Source: Candidatus Bipolaricaulota bacterium
Lineage (GTDB): Bacteria; Bipolaricaulota; Bipolaricaulia; M55B111
Reading direction: 5' to 3'
NCBI GenBank assembly: GCA_018334615.1
Contig: JAGXLP010000010.1
Coordinates: forward strand, 1-17,743
Length of the DNA stretch: 17,743 nt
The translations under genes and the position numbers were made by a program. Each line of letters begins with the position of its first letter. Positions within the stretch are counted from its first letter, which is position 1. The notes under the pieces were generated by a model. It saw only the letters and a program-made list of their open reading frames with translations, made no database searches and had not been told where the DNA came from. Positions 1 through 7,223 of this stretch are shown here, piece by piece.

Positions 1-1
1 T

Positions 2-73
2 GCTGGACTCAAAACAGCCGATTCACCCCCAGGGGGTGCCCTGGGGCACTCTCGGCAAGTTTTGGTAGATTAA
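2..73 (+). CDS. C-terminal end of an unidentified gene (partial)
   Basis: An open frame enters from the left edge and ends with TAA at 71-73, one base before the cmk ATG. It gives about 23 residues ending in SRQVLVD. The fragment is too short to assign a family. The only support is the open frame and the very tight spacing to cmk, which is typical of a coupled operon. Another frame is also open here, so the assignment is weak. Confidence 0.35.
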   Translation, partial: AGLKTADSPPGGALGHSRQVLVD

Positions 74-74
74 A

Positions 75-695
75 ATGCAAGTAACCATAGACGGCCCCGC
101 CGGGGTCGGAAAGACGAGCGTGGGGAAAAAGGTCGCCGACCGATTTTCTCTCCTTTTTATTCAATCCGGCCAGCTATATAGAGCCCTCGCCTACGGGAAA
201 CTTAACCAGATGGACTACAGCTCTCTGGCGCTTAACCCAGAAGGAGACAGTAATCTGGAACTAACCATAGGGGGGGAAGAGGTTACAAAAAAACTAACCT
301 CGGAAGAAATTGCAGAAGAGGCATCAAAACTGGCAAAAAAGAAGGAAATCAGAGCACTGGTAAACGACAGGATTAGTCGGATTGCCAGAGACCAAGACGT
401 GCTCGTGGAAGGGAGAGATATCGGGACCGAGGTTCTACCGGATGCCGAGGTAAAAATATTCCTGACGGCATCGGCAAAGGAAAGGGCAAAAAGAAGAAAG
501 AAACAATTACAAATCGATCGGCCTCTAAAAGATATTGAGAACGGAATAAAGAAGCGTGACGAAAGGGATCAAAATAGAGAAATTTCCCCCCTGAGGCCCG
601 CCGATGATGCAGTAATTTTAAACACCAACTCACTCGATGAGAGTAAAGTGGTGGAACGGGTAGCCAGTTTGATCGGCGATTATTTGAAGGATTGA
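75..695 (+). CDS. cmk: Cytidylate kinase (CMP/dCMP kinase)
   Basis: Cytosolic enzyme that phosphorylates CMP and dCMP with ATP in pyrimidine nucleotide metabolism. The 206-residue protein is slightly shorter than the usual 215-230. The P-loop DGPAGVGKTS lies at residues 6-15 and the conserved VEGRDIGT segment at 111-118, followed by the FLTASAKERAKRR lid region. The nucleotide-binding segment reads QSGQLYRALAY, whereas most family members have DTGAMYRA; the Ser-Gly and Tyr-Arg positions are kept but the Asp is Gln. The ATG at 75 places the P-loop at the expected N-terminus. It is followed by plsC after 6 bases, as in many Firmicutes-like cmk operons. The operon promoter must lie left of the window. 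Confidence 0.95.
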   Translation: MQVTIDGPAGVGKTSVGKKVADRFSLLFIQSGQLYRALAYGKLNQMDYSSLALNPEGDSNLELTIGGEEVTKKLTSEEIAEEASKLAKKKEIRALVNDRISRIARDQDVLVEGRDIGTEVLPDAEVKIFLTASAKERAKRRKKQLQIDRPLKDIENGIKKRDERDQNREISPLRPADDAVILNTNSLDESKVVERVASLIGDYLKD

Positions 696-701
696 TCCGG
701 A

Positions 702-1352
702 TTGATAAGAAAACTACTGGATAAACTACATAGATTGGCTTATATCAGCGTGCTCCTGATTATCTACATATTTGCGAAGCTACTATTTAAACTCGAGGTT
801 AAAGGAAAAGAAAACATCCCTGATAAGACGGACGACCTGTTAATCGTTTCAACTCACAATAGTTACTGGGACCCCCCACTCATTGGTATAAGCTTTGGCC
901 CAAGATATCACATCCATTTTATCGCCAGGAAAGGGCTGTTGACAAATCCCCTGTTGTCATTGCCCGTAAAAGTATTTTCAACAACGATTGACAGGGATAA
1001 TTTTGGGAAAGAAGATCTCATAAAAATACTCAAGGCATTCAAACGGGACGGATTAATCTGTATCTTTCCGGAGGGAACTACTTCGGAAAACGCCCCACCA
1101 AAGAGCGGTACCATCAGATTGGCCGAGAAGACAAATAGAAAATTCCTCCCGCTGAAGATTGTCATACGCCGAAGCCCGCTTGAATTTCCGTTCTTTTTCA
1201 CTCCCGCCAAATTGATCATTGGAAAGCCGATCAATTTAGCAGAATTGAAAGAGTCCTCACTCGATTCAACCAGGCGCTCTTCAAACGGTCAAACCGATCT
1301 GGACTATCAAGAACTTAGCACCAGGCTCATGGAAAAGATATATCAACTTTGA
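702..1352 (+). CDS. plsC: 1-acyl-sn-glycerol-3-phosphate acyltransferase (PlsC)
   Basis: Membrane-associated enzyme that adds the second acyl chain to lysophosphatidic acid, giving phosphatidic acid. An N-terminal hydrophobic segment spans about residues 13-29. The HX4D catalytic motif is HNSYWD (His52, Asp57) and the FPEGT substrate-binding motif is at 122-126, both hallmarks of the family. The length of 216 residues is normal. The start is TTG at 702, six bases after the cmk stop, with an AAGGA-like site about ten bases upstream at 687-691. In many clostridial relatives this gene is followed by ispH or an ispH-S1 fusion. Here ispH is absent and S1 follows after about 200 bases with its own promoter. 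Confidence 0.93.
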   Translation: MIRKLLDKLHRLAYISVLLIIYIFAKLLFKLEVKGKENIPDKTDDLLIVSTHNSYWDPPLIGISFGPRYHIHFIARKGLLTNPLLSLPVKVFSTTIDRDNFGKEDLIKILKAFKRDGLICIFPEGTTSENAPPKSGTIRLAEKTNRKFLPLKIVIRRSPLEFPFFFTPAKLIIGKPINLAELKESSLDSTRRSSNGQTDLDYQELSTRLMEKIYQL

Positions 1353-1446
1353 CCCGAGCAGGAGGGCCAAGAGCCACAATCACGGACAGGACCGAATCTG
1401 TTACGTAAGGGTGGCTTGAACAAACCATTCTATCCTATTTCCACTG

Positions 1447-1475
1447 TTGATTCAAAGGACTAGAAAGGTTATTAT
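1447..1475 (+). promoter_or_regulatory. Promoter for the S1 gene
   Basis: TTGATT at 1447-1452 and TATTAT at 1470-1475 are separated by 17 bases, a good sigma-70/sigma-A match. The predicted transcript would start near 1482 and carry a leader of about 75 bases before the S1 start. The AT-rich stretch 1470-1490 supports an opening site. I see nothing else in the 1353-1446 interval. Confidence 0.6.
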
Positions 1476-1557
1476 ATTATAACTTATTAGTATAGTTTCA
1501 AGATGCAGAAACAGTGCAAGTAAGACTTTCAAAAATCAAATTATAGGTGGTCGTTTG

Positions 1558-3225
1558 ATGGAAGAAAAAATCAGGATGGAAGAAGCGTTTGACGAGACCG
1601 ATGTCAGGACGTACAGTCGGGGAGATACAATCACCGGCAGTGTGGTTCAGGTTGAAGACAAGGACATTTTGGTGGATATCGGATATAAGTCTGAGGGTAT
1701 TCTACCCAAGGCAGAACTTTCCCCATTTAGAGAACGGGAAGAAATTGAGCCGGATGAAGAGGTGGAAGTTCTGGTAACTTATATCGACGAAGAAAAAGGA
1801 ACGGTATACGTTTCGGAGAAGCAGGCCGCTTACGAGCGGAAAATCGGCGAATTAGAGGTAGCATTCAAAAAAGATGAAACTATCACCGGAACGATAACGG
1901 AAGAAGTAAAGAGTGCAGGTTACCACGTAAACGTCGACGGAATTCAGGCTTTCCTTCCAGGTTCTCACCTTGGCTCGGATATGCCCAGTGTAATCTCCGA
2001 ATTGAAAGGAAAGGATCTCAACTTCAAGATATTGGAATTGAGCCGGAAAAACCGCAACATCGTTGTTTCGCGTCGGGAATACTTAAATGAAGAACGGAAG
2101 AAACAAATCGATGAAATATTCAACGAACTTGAAGCCGGTCAGACCATAGAGGGAGAGATAAAATCAAAGGTCGATTTTGGATTGTTCGTTGACATTGGTG
2201 GTTTTGAAGGGTTAGTTCATAGGTCAGAGATTAGCTGGAAGGATCTACCCGCCCCGCCGGACGAGTTCGAGGAAGGAGATACGGTCGACGTCAAGGTAAT
2301 TGACCTGGATCGAGAAGAAGAAAAGATATCTCTTTCAATTAAACGGTTAACTCCTAATCCGTGGGAAGGTGTATCAGAACGCTATCCCGCCGGAAAAACT
2401 ATCGAGGGAGAAGTCGTATCAATCACCGATTTTGGTGCCTTCATTAAACTCGAAGAGGACGTAGAAGGTTTAATCCATATTTCCGAGCTTTCCTGGGGTT
2501 ATCCGGAAGATCCACACGAAGTTATTGAAGTGGGAGAAACCGTTGAAGCAGAAGTACTTGAAGTGGACGAAGAGGAACAGAGGATTAGCCTTTCCGCGAG
2601 AAAAGCTCAGGAGGATCCCTGGGAAAAAATTGAAGAATCCTACGAACCTGGTACGGAGATAAGCGGTAAAGTTACCAAGGTCACGGACTTCGGTGCATTT
2701 GTCCAACTAGAGGAAGGTGTCGAGGGATTGGTACACGTTTCCGAACTCTCGTGGGATCACGTCAATCACCCCAGCGACATGCTTTCCGAAGGTGACGAGG
2801 TAAACACCCAGGTTCTGGATGTCGACAAACAGGACCGACGAATTAGCCTCAGTATCAAGCAAGCTCAAAAAGACCCCTGGCACGAATTCCAGGATCTTTA
2901 TTCTGTCGGTTCAAAAGTAAAAGGGGAGATATCTGAGATCAAAGACTTCGGAGCGTTTATCCAGATAACGGATGATGTCGAAGGGTTGATTCACGTCTCA
3001 GAAATTTCAACGGACAAAGTTTCGACGCCACAGGATATTCTGGAGGTCGGAGAGACGGTAGAAGCAAAGATAATCGGGATCAACGACGAGAAGAGACAGG
3101 TTCGTCTTTCGATCAGAATTCTCGAAGAGGAAGATTCTAAGACAACTCAGGACAGCGATTCAGAAGAAGAAAACGGCCATGAGACGATCTCAATGAGGGA
3201 ACACCTCGAAGAAAAGGGATTTTAA
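1558..3225 (+). CDS. rpsA: Six-domain S1 RNA-binding protein (ribosomal protein S1 homologue)
   Basis: S1 binds mRNA on the 30S subunit and helps start translation of structured or weak-Shine-Dalgarno messages. The 555-residue protein has six S1 (OB-fold) repeats at about residues 21-88, 107-171, 192-260, 277-346, 364-433 and 451-520. Repeats 3-6 carry the typical DFG(A/L)F and EGL(I/V)H(V/I/R)SE(I/L)S motifs; repeats 1 and 2 are more divergent, as in proteobacterial S1. Six domains resemble E. coli S1 rather than the four-domain forms of many Firmicutes. ATG 1558 is preferred over TTG 1555 because AGGTGG at 1545-1550 lies seven bases upstream of it. The protein is very acidic, with a Glu/Asp-rich tail. 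Confidence 0.93.
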   Translation: MEEKIRMEEAFDETDVRTYSRGDTITGSVVQVEDKDILVDIGYKSEGILPKAELSPFREREEIEPDEEVEVLVTYIDEEKGTVYVSEKQAAYERKIGELEVAFKKDETITGTITEEVKSAGYHVNVDGIQAFLPGSHLGSDMPSVISELKGKDLNFKILELSRKNRNIVVSRREYLNEERKKQIDEIFNELEAGQTIEGEIKSKVDFGLFVDIGGFEGLVHRSEISWKDLPAPPDEFEEGDTVDVKVIDLDREEEKISLSIKRLTPNPWEGVSERYPAGKTIEGEVVSITDFGAFIKLEEDVEGLIHISELSWGYPEDPHEVIEVGETVEAEVLEVDEEEQRISLSARKAQEDPWEKIEESYEPGTEISGKVTKVTDFGAFVQLEEGVEGLVHVSELSWDHVNHPSDMLSEGDEVNTQVLDVDKQDRRISLSIKQAQKDPWHEFQDLYSVGSKVKGEISEIKDFGAFIQITDDVEGLIHVSEISTDKVSTPQDILEVGETVEAKIIGINDEKRQVRLSIRILEEEDSKTTQDSDSEEENGHETISMREHLEEKGF

Positions 3226-3231
3226 AATCCC
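3216..3231. repeat. Perfect 16-bp palindrome at the S1/plsY junction
   Basis: GGGATTTTAAAATCCC reads the same on both strands. It contains the S1 stop codon (TAA 3223-3225) and ends four bases before the plsY ATG. As an RNA hairpin it is weak (GGGA/TCCC around an AT core). It could be a protein-binding site or chance; no function is claimed. Confidence 0.7.
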
Positions 3232-3234
3232 GGA

Positions 3235-3816
3235 ATGTCCGGCACTTTACCCTTACTCCTCGTATTTGCTTTGGTGTCCTATCTTATCGGTGCTATACCC
3301 TTTAGTTATCTGATTCCAAAGATACTCCTGGACATCGACATTAGACAACACGGCTCCGGTAACCCCGGGGCCTCTAACGTCTCCCGGGTTTGCGGCAAAG
3401 GTTACGGGATATCCGCACTGGCCCTAGATACAGGAAAAGGAATTATCTCAGTTTTACTACTTCAACAACTGGGGCTTCCGCTAATACTGGGGTTTTTAGC
3501 GATCATAGGCCATATAGCCAACCCTTTCTTTTGTTTTTCCGGAGGAAAAGGCGTCGCCACTTCCCTGGGTGTAATTAGCTTTCTCTCCTGGCAGGCAGGG
3601 GTTGTGTTCGTTCTTCTCTGGGTAGTAGTCTTTTTGGTTTGGAATATCGCCGGGCTAAGCTCTCTGGTAGCAATTTCCTCGACCCCGGTTGTATTCTACT
3701 TTTTTGATGGATTATCAATTGTACTGTGGGGGGTCGTGGCCCTTACGGTACTGATTTATTTCACTCATAGGGGAAACATAGCAAGGCTGATAAAAGGGGA
3801 AGAACGTAAAGTGTAA
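3235..3816 (+). CDS. plsY: Acyl-phosphate:glycerol-3-phosphate acyltransferase (PlsY)
   Basis: Integral membrane enzyme that transfers the acyl group from acyl-phosphate to glycerol-3-phosphate, the first step of phospholipid synthesis. The 193-residue protein has about five hydrophobic segments, including residues 5-27, 53-75, 80-95, 112-135 and 140-165. Conserved PlsY motifs are visible: SYLIGAIPFSYL at the N-terminus, GSGNPGASN in the first loop, and GHIANPFFCFSGGKGVATSLG. With plsC two genes upstream, this cluster supplies the first two acylations of phosphatidic acid synthesis. The ATG is nine bases after the S1 stop, so co-transcription with S1 is likely. No strong Shine-Dalgarno is seen, and a palindrome occupies the junction. 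Confidence 0.95.
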   Translation: MSGTLPLLLVFALVSYLIGAIPFSYLIPKILLDIDIRQHGSGNPGASNVSRVCGKGYGISALALDTGKGIISVLLLQQLGLPLILGFLAIIGHIANPFFCFSGGKGVATSLGVISFLSWQAGVVFVLLWVVVFLVWNIAGLSSLVAISSTPVVFYFFDGLSIVLWGVVALTVLIYFTHRGNIARLIKGEERKV

Positions 3817-3870
3817 ATTAATTTCCTCAGACCGGGAAACTAATCCTTGAGGCCGTCACACCATTCCATT

Positions 3871-4236
3871 CTACGATTCTTCATGAACAGCAACGGCAAG
3901 GGCAAAATCCTCCTGGTGGGTTATAGATACAAACAGGTTCGCCTCAGAGCGAATCGCTGTTTGGCAGTCTAGGGAGAGTCGAACCGAGGGGCTGCCGTCT
4001 TTCTCCGATAAAACCTCTATCGATTTCCAGGGAAGCTTTCTTCCGGTAGCCTTGATAACGGCCTCTTTAGCGGCAAACCTACCGGCCAGATGTTCGTATT
4101 TCCTCCGTTTTGACAGACAGTAATCTAATTCACTCCCGGCAAAAACACGATCAAGAAAATCCTCCCCCCACGTTTCAACCATCCCCTCTATTCGGGAGAC
4201 CGAGACTATGTCGATACCGAGACCCTGAATAGCCAA
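3871..4236 (-). CDS. acpS: Holo-[acyl-carrier-protein] synthase
   Basis: Transfers the 4'-phosphopantetheine arm of coenzyme A to apo-ACP, activating it for fatty-acid synthesis. From TTG at 4236 the protein is 121 residues and begins MAIQGLGIDIVSVSRIE, which aligns end to end with known AcpS N-termini. A TTG four codons further upstream (4248) is possible but less family-like. The Mg-binding Asp9 (GIDIV) and the Glu58/Lys62 of FAAKEAVIKATG are present. A GGGGTG site sits just upstream. It is the last gene of the minus-strand run after gmk, separated from its stop by 19 bases, and converges on plsY. Confidence 0.92.
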   Translation of the reverse strand: MAIQGLGIDIVSVSRIEGMVETWGEDFLDRVFAGSELDYCLSKRRKYEHLAGRFAAKEAVIKATGRKLPWKSIEVLSEKDGSPSVRLSLDCQTAIRSEANLFVSITHQEDFALAVAVHEES

Positions 4237-4255
4237 TCTACACCCCAAAATGAAA

Positions 4256-4855
4256 CTATATCTTTATTCTTTCGGCCCGGATTACCGACTCTAAATCGTC
4301 AGTAGCCTGCTCCAGGTCCTGGTTCACTATCAGGTAGTCGAAATCCGGAATCCGGGTTAGCTCATCCCGGGCAAGGTTTAATCGTTTCTTCCTGGACTCG
4401 GAACCTTCTGCTCCCCTATTGTCGATCCTGGTTTCGAGCTCTTTCAGCGAAGGCGGGGCAATAAAGATAAAAACGGCATCCACTGCAGAGTTGTTTCGAA
4501 CCTGTTCAGCCCCCTGAACGTCTATATCTAAAAATGGATCCAAACCGCTCGCCCTTATCCTTTCGATCTCGCCCCTGGAGGTTCCGTAGTAATCCCCGTA
4601 GATCTCTGCCCACTCCAAAAAACCACCGTCGTCCTTTATCCTGAAAAACTCCTTCTCTCCGACGAAGTAATAATCCTCCCCGTCCGTCTCGTTAGGTCTC
4701 TGTTTTCTTGTAGTGTGGGAAACAGAGTAAGACAGACCCTCGTCCCGTCCTAGAAGTTTTTCCATAAGAGTCGTCTTTCCAACCCCAGAGGGTCCGGTGA
4801 CAACGAAAAATATTCCCTCGCGCCTGTAATCTTCATATAATCCATTTATATTCAT
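4256..4855 (-). CDS. gmk: Guanylate kinase
   Basis: Phosphorylates GMP to GDP with ATP in the cytosol. From ATG 4855 the protein is 199 residues. The P-loop GPSGVGKTT is at 21-29, and the GMP-binding SHTTRKQRPNETDGEDYYFV segment follows. The DIDVQGAEQV segment and the DFDYLIVNQDLEQA C-terminal segment are also typical. ATG 4855 is chosen over the upstream in-frame TTG at 4870 because AGGGA (4861-4865) lies five bases before it. It follows yicC, as in many bacteria, but the remA gene usually between them is missing, as is rpoZ downstream. About 137 bases separate yicC and gmk, with no convincing promoter; a small AGCGA-N5-TCGCT hairpin is present there. Confidence 0.95.
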   Translation of the reverse strand: MNINGLYEDYRREGIFFVVTGPSGVGKTTLMEKLLGRDEGLSYSVSHTTRKQRPNETDGEDYYFVGEKEFFRIKDDGGFLEWAEIYGDYYGTSRGEIERIRASGLDPFLDIDVQGAEQVRNNSAVDAVFIFIAPPSLKELETRIDNRGAEGSESRKKRLNLARDELTRIPDFDYLIVNQDLEQATDDLESVIRAERIKI

Positions 4856-4992
4856 CGTGATCCCTGACAACAGTTATAACATCAGTTGAGCGATTCTCTC
4901 GCTTGAGACAGCTCATCTCCAGGCACCAATTTTACCTACCTTGTCTGGATCAAACACTCACATGCCCAAAAGGATGGAAGGAATCTGAAGAG

Positions 4993-5886
4993 TCAACCGA
5001 GATTTCTTGCTTGTTCCTTACATTTTTCCAGCGCCATCTTCATGTCTATTACCTGCGACTGGATTTTCCCGTCCTTGGATTTTGCACCCAGCGTATTTAT
5101 TTCCCTCTGAAGTTCCTGGAAGGTGAATTTCAGCTTTTTCCCTACCGCTCCCCCTTCCTCCAGAGAATTCCGAGCGGTAGTTATGTGCGTCCTCGCCCGG
5201 GATATTTCCTCATTTACGTCAACCTTATCCGCAAACATCGCTATCTCTTTCTCCAGTTCCCCTTCTTCCAGCTCAACCCCGCCGCCAAGCAGTTTCTCAA
5301 CCCTTTTTTTTAAATCTTCCCTGTAGCTAGACACCACTTCGGGAACCCTCTCTTCGGCTTCCGAAAGAAGATTAGCTATCTCTTCCAGGTAATTCATTAG
5401 GTCGGACTTAATTGCCGCCCCTTCCTCTTTTTGGGCCTCTCGTGTCTCACGAAGAGCTTCCTCCAGTGCGGACTTGACGGTTGGCCAGGCGCCTTTGTAC
5501 GGGGCTTCCGTTTCTAGCAGGTCCAAATTAACGAGGTCATCAAGGGCAGGACCTTCAGTAATTCCCAGCTCTTCGGTCAACCTGGAAAGGCCTTCAAAGC
5601 TTTTCCTTATTGACTCTAAGTCTAGCGATTCCGGAGCTAAACCTACCGATTCCTCGGGTTTTACTTTTACCTCAACCCTTCCTCGCTGGAACGATTCCTT
5701 CACAAACTTTTCCGCTTTATGGGCGGTAGATTGGTCTTCCTCAAGTCCCCGAACTCTTACAGAAATTCCGTCATGGTTATAGGTACGAACCACTATGTCT
5801 ATAGCCTTACCATTACGTTCTGCTTTACCTTCCCCGTAACCGGTCATCGAATAGAGGGACTTCTCTTCAGCTAAACCCGATGGCAC
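4993..5886 (-). CDS. yicC: YicC family endoribonuclease
   Basis: YicC/YloC proteins are endoribonucleases linked to RNA turnover. The 297-residue protein is of usual length. The N-terminal SMTGYGEGKAERNG motif and the C-terminal EINTLGAKSKDGKIQSQVID motif followed by MKMALEKCKEQARN are family signatures. The middle is Glu/Lys-rich and helical. The GTG start at 5886 lies inside the end of the MEMO-family gene, giving a 20-base overlap. The family normally starts three or four residues before SMTG, but no start codon is available there, so the GTG start gives about ten extra residues. A GGAGG-like site lies about 12 bases upstream. Overlap with the gene before it suggests translational coupling. 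Confidence 0.9.
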   Translation of the reverse strand: MPSGLAEEKSLYSMTGYGEGKAERNGKAIDIVVRTYNHDGISVRVRGLEEDQSTAHKAEKFVKESFQRGRVEVKVKPEESVGLAPESLDLESIRKSFEGLSRLTEELGITEGPALDDLVNLDLLETEAPYKGAWPTVKSALEEALRETREAQKEEGAAIKSDLMNYLEEIANLLSEAEERVPEVVSSYREDLKKRVEKLLGGGVELEEGELEKEIAMFADKVDVNEEISRARTHITTARNSLEEGGAVGKKLKFTFQELQREINTLGAKSKDGKIQSQVIDMKMALEKCKEQARNLG

Positions 5887-6709
5887 TGTAACCCACGACC
5901 TCCCGTCCGTAACCGGATACTTCTCCGGAAGTTGCGTACTTCAGCCTATGAGGTTCGAGATCCTTTTTCCGGGCATAACTTAGCAAAACAGCAATCGCTC
6001 CATATCCGCAAATAGAGATCCCGTACTCCGAGATATCATCGTATAATTTACTCAAGTCACCATCCATTATGGACTTTATCGCTCGCTCGTCCTTCTCCTC
6101 CGCTACCTCCTGGAGTTCATAGTGAGAAAAATCGGTACTGGCAATCAACAAAGTCCCGGGCGGAGTTGCCTCCGTCAGGGCAGCTGAGACGTCCTCAGCA
6201 ATGCTTCTCCTCTGATCTTTCAGGCAAATAGGGACAAAGGAAAAGTCACTTCCCCATAAATGCTGAAGGAAAGGCAATTGAACCTCAATGGAATGTTCCC
6301 TAGAAAAAGTTGCATAATCCCTCTCCAGCTTTTCGCTGGCTTCCAAAATATTCCCGGCCAGGTCGCGGTCAATTTCAAGGGTACCCAGCGGAGTTACCCA
6401 CTCGCCCCCGTCAATTATGGAAGCGGAAGGCCCCATGCCTGAATGATTTGTCCCCACAACTACCACTGCTTCCAGCCTGCCCAATTCCGCCAGCCAGTGA
6501 TAAGCCTGTGCCGCTATAGGTCCGGAAAAACGGTATCCAGCATGGGGAGCAATAAGCCCGACAGGATTTGAATAAACCTCTTTAGTTCGAGCAGGTAACT
6601 TTCCCGGACCGAACTGGTGCCTGTAGCACTCTTCAATTCGCTCTATCAACTCTTTCCGTTCTTCTGGATAGAATTTACCCGCAACTACCGGGCCCAAAAC
6701 TTTTTCCAT
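5867..6709 (-). CDS. amrB: MEMO1 / AmmeMemoRadiSam system protein B family
   Basis: The 280-residue protein matches the MEMO family, a dioxygenase-like fold with a metal site. Expected ligand positions are visible: His56 in APHAGYRFSG, His89 in GTNHSG and Cys234 in ISICGYGA. The IASTDFSHYE segment is also typical. In many prokaryotes this gene sits with AMMECR1 and a radical SAM gene, but neither is in this window. Here it is the first gene of an operon with yicC, gmk and acpS. ATG 6709 begins MEKVLGPVVAGKFYPE, the normal N-terminus. The biochemical role in bacteria is not settled, so I name only the family. Confidence 0.9.
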   Translation of the reverse strand: MEKVLGPVVAGKFYPEERKELIERIEECYRHQFGPGKLPARTKEVYSNPVGLIAPHAGYRFSGPIAAQAYHWLAELGRLEAVVVVGTNHSGMGPSASIIDGGEWVTPLGTLEIDRDLAGNILEASEKLERDYATFSREHSIEVQLPFLQHLWGSDFSFVPICLKDQRRSIAEDVSAALTEATPPGTLLIASTDFSHYELQEVAEEKDERAIKSIMDGDLSKLYDDISEYGISICGYGAIAVLLSYARKKDLEPHRLKYATSGEVSGYGREVVGYSAIGFS

Positions 6710-6745
6710 GTCCGATACCCCACATATATTTTATAGTGTTTTTAA

Positions 6746-6774
6746 ATTATAGGTTAAGGAGAAGGATTTGACAA
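6746..6774 (-). promoter_or_regulatory. Promoter for the MEMO-yicC-gmk-acpS operon
   Basis: On the minus strand TTGTCA (6769-6774) and TATAAT (6746-6751) are separated by exactly 17 bases. This is close to the sigma-70/sigma-A consensus. Transcription would start near 6739, leaving about 30 bases before the ATG at 6709. Confidence 0.75.
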
Positions 6775-6883
6775 AATATTTGGTGACTAACTGTTGTAAT
6801 TTTATTGCTTCCATATCCTCTACCCCAATATACCTTAACAACACCTTAATTAATTAAAAAAGTTTCGCTCAAATCCACTTCTA

Positions 6884-6911
6884 TTGAACTGGCAACCAAC
6901 TTCCGTATAAT
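6884..6911 (+). promoter_or_regulatory. Promoter for the tRNA pair
   Basis: TTGAAC (6884-6889) and TATAAT (6906-6911) are 16 bases apart. Transcription would begin near 6918, a few bases before tRNA-Gln. It diverges from the MEMO operon promoter about 110 bases to the left. Confidence 0.65.
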
Positions 6912-6922
6912 TATAAGGATTT

Positions 6923-6996
6923 TGGGAGATCGTCTAATGGTAGGACGGCAGGTTCTGGACCTGCTAGTGGAGGTTCGAGTCCTCCTCTCCCAGCCA
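6923..6996 (+). tRNA. tRNA-Gln (anticodon CUG)
   Basis: A full cloverleaf is visible. The acceptor stem TGGGAGA (6923-6929) pairs with TCTCCCA (6986-6992), with discriminator G and an encoded CCA (6994-6996). The anticodon stem GCAGG/CCTGC (6948-6952, 6960-6964) holds loop TTCTGGA with anticodon CTG at 6955-6957. The T arm is GGAGG-TTCGAGT-CCTCC. The first acceptor pair is U1-A72, as expected for tRNA-Gln. The C34 anticodon reads CAG. Confidence 0.95.
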
Positions 6997-7010
6997 GCAG
7001 CAAAATACCC

Positions 7011-7086
7011 GGTCCCGTCGTCTAGTGGCCCAGGATATCGGGTTCTCATCCCGGCGACAGGGGTTCGAATCCCCTCGGGACTGCCA
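7011..7086 (+). tRNA. tRNA-Glu (anticodon CUC)
   Basis: A full cloverleaf lies 14 bases after tRNA-Gln. The acceptor stem GGTCCCG (7011-7017) pairs with CGGGACT (7076-7082), with a G-U wobble at 1-72, discriminator G and an encoded CCA. The anticodon stem is TCGGG/CCCGG with loop TTCTCAT, anticodon CTC at 7045-7047. The T arm is AGGGG-TTCGAAT-CCCCT. It reads GAG. The two tRNAs are probably one transcript; no clear T-run terminator follows. Confidence 0.94.
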
Positions 7087-7170
7087 ATCCGTTCCGTTAC
7101 CACAACCGAATTCCCCACCTAACCGGATTTGTAAGGATAATCCGTCAGGGTGATTCAACTTTCTCTGAAC

Positions 7171-7199
7171 TTGAGAATAATCAATCCCTATCGTAAAAT
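7171..7199 (+). promoter_or_regulatory. Promoter for ftsH
   Basis: TTGAGA (7171-7176) and TAAAAT (7194-7199) are 17 bases apart. The start of transcription near 7206 would leave a very short leader containing the GAGGTGA ribosome-binding site. Confidence 0.65.
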
Positions 7200-7223
7200 T
7201 CCTGAGTTAAGAGGTGAGTATAA

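Noticed and set aside
3817..3870. CCTCA/TGAGG as a bidirectional terminator between plsY and acpS
   Set aside because: The 5-bp stem has a loop of about 18 bases and no strong T-run on either strand.
4903..5313. 136-residue plus-strand frame
   Set aside because: It lies mostly antisense to yicC, which has clear family motifs at both ends.
6846..7158. Open frames on both strands across the tRNA pair
   Set aside because: They are translations of two well-formed tRNA cloverleaves; no ribosome-binding site or protein family fits.
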